Below are positions 61,778 through 64,000 of a DNA stretch of 64,000 nt, piece after piece. The DNA comes from Paenibacillus radicis (ex Gao et al. 2016) (GTDB lineage Bacteria > Bacillota > Bacilli > Paenibacillales > Paenibacillaceae), in NCBI RefSeq assembly GCF_014641555.1, contig NZ_BMHY01000006.1, positions 165,430 through 229,429 of the forward strand, written 5' to 3'. Within the stretch, counting starts at the first letter, position 1; each line of letters begins with the position of its first letter. The notes below the pieces were generated by a model, which did not search any database, was not told the DNA's origin, and saw nothing but the letters and a program-made list of their open reading frames with translations. A program made the position numbers and the translations under genes.

Positions 61778-62989
61778 CTATTGAAAAAACTCTTTATACG
61801 CTTCCCTTTCATCATAGTCATCATCAATACTGAATTCTTCGTCATAATTCCAATGGCCGTTCGCATATTCCATATAAATCATAGCCTCAAATATATATTC
61901 GCCTTCCGCTACGTCTTCCGTGGCATCGCTCCATTCCAGCGTTGCGTGAACTGCCGCTTCCTTCTCCCCAAGAAAAACAACCCGCTCCTTAGAAAGCTTA
62001 TATCTCGATTCGGCAAGCTCAAAGTTGGTTTTCAAAACGATATCCCACCAATAATCAGAAGTTGGCATATTCTTATTCCAACGCTTAATGAATGACGGTG
62101 ATGTATATTGGAGTGTAAGTTCAAAATTCTCCTCGTTATAAGCCTTATAATAAGTTCGCAAGTCGGCTAAAACAGCGTTTTGCTCCTTATTCCGCGCCCC
62201 TCGTATTTGTTCCGCAGTCTCATTTATATCCTTCGGCAGATCCATACTAAGAAAGATGTAGTTTGAATAAGAAACTTTCCATTGCCCGTATTCTTTGCGA
62301 AGCTTATAAACCATTTCCGTTCGTTGTTCCAAAAATTCCGTATTATCAATATAGTTAACCCAAAGCTTAGCTTCGTTAGAAGCTGTGAACTCCATATGAT
62401 CTATCGTTACTTTAAAATCTCTGACAGGAATTTCGCTAACCGGTGATTCATAATCTCTGGCGTAACCCGCTTCCAGATTGTCAGAGGCCATTAGTTTAAG
62501 ACTTTGATTGTGATAAAACTTCGTGACTAATTCCAGTATAGGCTTATCCTGGCCATAGCCGTATTCCAGCATGTGAACCGTTTGCTTCCGCTGTTCGTAA
62601 TTCACCGAATACTTCATCAAATAAGCAATCAAACGAATGGGGATATAGGTTTCATTGTTGAATTCAATAACTGGAGCACGGTCATAATACTCTCTGCCAT
62701 CGTACTCAACGATATCCTCACCTGCCCAGACGATAAGCTCAGCGCCGTTCACAATACCTTTGACCATCTTAGTCGTGCGGTCATAAGTAACCTTATAGCC
62801 TAATGCATTTAAAAGTTTGCGGAACGGGACGTACATCGAACCGGATTTAATAACTGGTTCTATCTCTGTCAGCTTCTTGTTATTTACATACAGTTGAATC
62901 GGTTTTGCCACCGCTGCATTCACATGAATCGGCGCAGCCGCTGTCATTAAGCAAATGACAAGCAGCCACGCGATAAACCTTCTAGACAT
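61778..62989 (-). CDS. secreted protein with copper amine oxidase N-terminal-like domain
   Basis: A 403-residue exported protein. A signal peptide (about 1-25, ending VNAAVA) precedes a copper-amine-oxidase-N-like domain (about 28-140, with VPFRKLLNALGYKVTYD and IPIRLIAYLMKYSVNYE), very common in Paenibacillus surface proteins. It is followed by two NTF2/SnoaL-like regions (about 155-255 and 270-385). No catalytic oxidase domain is present, so the name describes the fold only. Function unknown; perhaps wall-associated. Confidence 0.8.
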   Translation of the reverse strand: MSRRFIAWLLVICLMTAAAPIHVNAAVAKPIQLYVNNKKLTEIEPVIKSGSMYVPFRKLLNALGYKVTYDRTTKMVKGIVNGAELIVWAGEDIVEYDGREYYDRAPVIEFNNETYIPIRLIAYLMKYSVNYEQRKQTVHMLEYGYGQDKPILELVTKFYHNQSLKLMASDNLEAGYARDYESPVSEIPVRDFKVTIDHMEFTASNEAKLWVNYIDNTEFLEQRTEMVYKLRKEYGQWKVSYSNYIFLSMDLPKDINETAEQIRGARNKEQNAVLADLRTYYKAYNEENFELTLQYTSPSFIKRWNKNMPTSDYWWDIVLKTNFELAESRYKLSKERVVFLGEKEAAVHATLEWSDATEDVAEGEYIFEAMIYMEYANGHWNYDEEFSIDDDYDEREAYKEFFQ

Positions 62990-63025
62990 TGGACACTTCC
63001 TGTTCTGTTCTATGGTTTTGTTTTT

Positions 63026-63409
63026 TTAAATACCGCCGTTAATCTCAATGAGGTTGCCGGCCGGATCACGTAAATAAGCGACGCGGTGCCCCCATTCGGG
63101 TGTATCATGCGGTTCCTTTATAAAGGTGATGTCATTGCTCCTTAGCTGCTCAAAAGCCACATCTACGTCATCTACGCTGACAATGATCGCAAGCCGCTCA
63201 TTCGCGCTGAAGGGCTGCGTCCTGCTGACTATTTCGCTAGGCTCGCTAACCAGTAATGGCTCTAAAGCAAGGTGAATGTCTCCTGTTTGAAACTCGGCAT
63301 ACGGCGTATCTTCATTTCCGTGGAGCACTTCTAGTCCCATCAGATCCCGGTAAAACAAAAAGCATTCCTTAACATTCGGCACGAACAAACGGATATGTGC
63401 GATTTTCAT
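63026..63409 (-). CDS. VOC (glyoxalase/dioxygenase-fold) protein
   Basis: A 127-residue single-domain vicinal oxygen chelate protein of two beta-alpha-beta-beta-beta repeats. It opens IAHIRLFVPNVKECFLFYRD and ends RVAYLRDPAGNLIEINGG. The metal or substrate cannot be assigned; members include fosfomycin resistance enzymes and glyoxalases. I start at 63409, as GGAGGGT lies ten bases upstream. Confidence 0.85.
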   Translation of the reverse strand: MKIAHIRLFVPNVKECFLFYRDLMGLEVLHGNEDTPYAEFQTGDIHLALEPLLVSEPSEIVSRTQPFSANERLAIIVSVDDVDVAFEQLRSNDITFIKEPHDTPEWGHRVAYLRDPAGNLIEINGGI

Positions 63410-63507
63410 AAGATCACCCTCCATATAATGGAATTGATTTCAATGGATCGATTATAGCAACCAGATACTGCTCGTACAACGAAAAAATGGTATGGGCGAG
63501 AAAAAAA

Positions 63508-63535
63508 GAAGCCGGCGTCATCATGACGTCGGCTC
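63508..63535 (-). terminator. uvrC terminator overlapping its stop codon
   Basis: Stem gccggcgtca / tgacgtcggc (one G-U) with the uvrC stop TGA in the loop; the minus strand continues TTCTTTTTTT. Confidence 0.8.
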
Positions 63536-64000
63536 TTCGTTTAATGCGGCAATAATTTGTGCGGCAAGCTTATCTCCAATAGACAGAGGCCGGAAATCTT
63601 CTACCGAGGCCTCTTTGATTTTTTTGATCGAGCCAAAATGCTTCAGCAGCAGCTTCCGGCGCTTTTCCCCGATACCCGGGATGGCATCAAGCTGTGAAGC
63701 GATCATCGATTTACCGCGCTGCTCGCGGTGGAAGGAGATCGCGAAGCGGTGAACCTCGTCTTGGATGCGCTGCAGCAAGTAAAACTCCTGGCTGTCGCGC
63801 GGAAGCGGCACGACCTCAGGCGGATCGCCGGTCATCAGTTGGGCAGTCTTATGCTTCGCATCCTTCACGAGACCGCAGACCGGAATATAAAGCCCCAGCT
63901 CATTCTGCAGCACGTCCACAGCGGCCGATATTTGCCCTCTGCCGCCGTCGACGACGATAAGGTCAGGAGCAGCCAGCTGATCCTTCAGCACGCGCTCGTA
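63521..64000 (-). CDS. uvrC: excinuclease ABC subunit C, C-terminal part (runs off the window)
   Basis: The last 160 or so residues of UvrC, which makes both incisions in nucleotide excision repair. The fragment holds the RNase H-like nuclease region ([27 protein letters not shown]) and the C-terminal helix-hairpin-helix pair ([20 protein letters not shown] and [12 protein letters not shown]). The frame is still open at 64000, so the N-terminal GIY-YIG and UvrB-binding parts lie outside. A Met near 63991 is internal, not the start. Confidence 0.95.
   Translation of the reverse strand, partial: YERVLKDQLAAPDLIVVDGGRGQISAAVDVLQNELGLYIPVCGLVKDAKHKTAQLMTGDPPEVVPLPRDSQEFYLLQRIQDEVHRFAISFHREQRGKSMIASQLDAIPGIGEKRRKLLLKHFGSIKKIKEASVEDFRPLSIGDKLAAQIIAALNEEPTS

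Noticed and set aside
1..64000. tRNA or rRNA genes, prophage or integrated conjugative element.
   Set aside because: No tRNA-like cloverleaf with CCA end, rRNA segment, integrase or phage structural gene was recognised in either strand.

Overview
The window reads as a chromosomal segment of a spore-forming Firmicute, most likely Paenibacillus or a close relative. The grounds are a gerA-type germinant receptor operon, prkA, a ytxC-thrS pair, a 3D-domain (YuiC/YocH-like) protein, a probable small Asn-rich spore protein, AbrB, LiaFSR, KtrAB, strong GGAGG ribosome sites, and Firmicute-type riboswitches (T-box, SAM-I, ydaO/c-di-AMP). I see no rRNA, tRNA, CRISPR or prophage. The genes are ordinary chromosomal ones. 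The accessory material lies between them: one damaged insertion sequence and several islands of intergenic repeats.

Layout. 0-3 kb: an aldo/keto reductase and a sugar isomerase, divergent from an AraC regulator. 3-7 kb: a spore germination operon in the order AB-AA-AC. 7-10.3 kb: a three-gene operon of circularly permuted ATP-grasp, alpha-E and transglutaminase-like proteins, the best candidate here for an incompletely described biochemical system. 10.5-16.4 kb: a HemAT-like sensor, PrkA, a DUF2161 protein, an aminotransferase, a 32-residue membrane peptide and an AbrB-like regulator. 16.4-24.5 kb: trmL, an orphan response regulator, serC, a GSI-beta-like glnA, aroF and ispH, with two large repeat-bearing gaps. 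24.5-32 kb: a two-component system next to an htrA protease, a YugN-like protein and liaF-liaS-liaR. 32-39.6 kb: amt, small spore-related genes, a 3D-domain gene, T-box-thrS, ytxC and mqnC. 39.8-43.3 kb: SAM-I riboswitch, metA, metI, metC. 43.6-47.9 kb: corA, an internally deleted IS3-family element, cysK and a divergent LysR gene. 48-50.9 kb: a histidinol phosphatase, an EamA transporter and a DoxX/HxlR pair. 50.9-52.1 kb: a repeat island. 52-56.4 kb: sdhCAB and a divergent LysR gene. 56.5-58.7 kb: ktrB-ktrA under a c-di-AMP riboswitch. 59-64 kb: a CPBP protease, a PadR/DUF2812 pair, a secreted amine-oxidase-N-domain protein, a VOC protein and the 3-prime part of uvrC.

Regulation is unusually readable. 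GlnR/TnrA-type boxes precede both glnA and amt. Methionine synthesis, threonyl-tRNA synthetase and potassium uptake each have their own riboswitch. HxlR, PadR, cysK and sdh promoters carry clear palindromes or repeated operators. The htrA promoter carries 11-bp-phased direct repeats next to an OmpR-type response regulator.

The most unusual observations are these. The IS element sits in the loop of the shared corA/cysK terminator with a 3-bp duplication. A hairpin appears to serve both as thrS terminator and as a mask over the ribosome site and start of the next gene. At least four families of intergenic repeats are present: a 208-bp duplication rich in GCGAAC/GTTCGC words, an AAAATGTAAAAGTGCA-type word at two separate loci, a tandem pair of 114-bp palindromic units, and a ttcactcacagcttca-type degenerate array.
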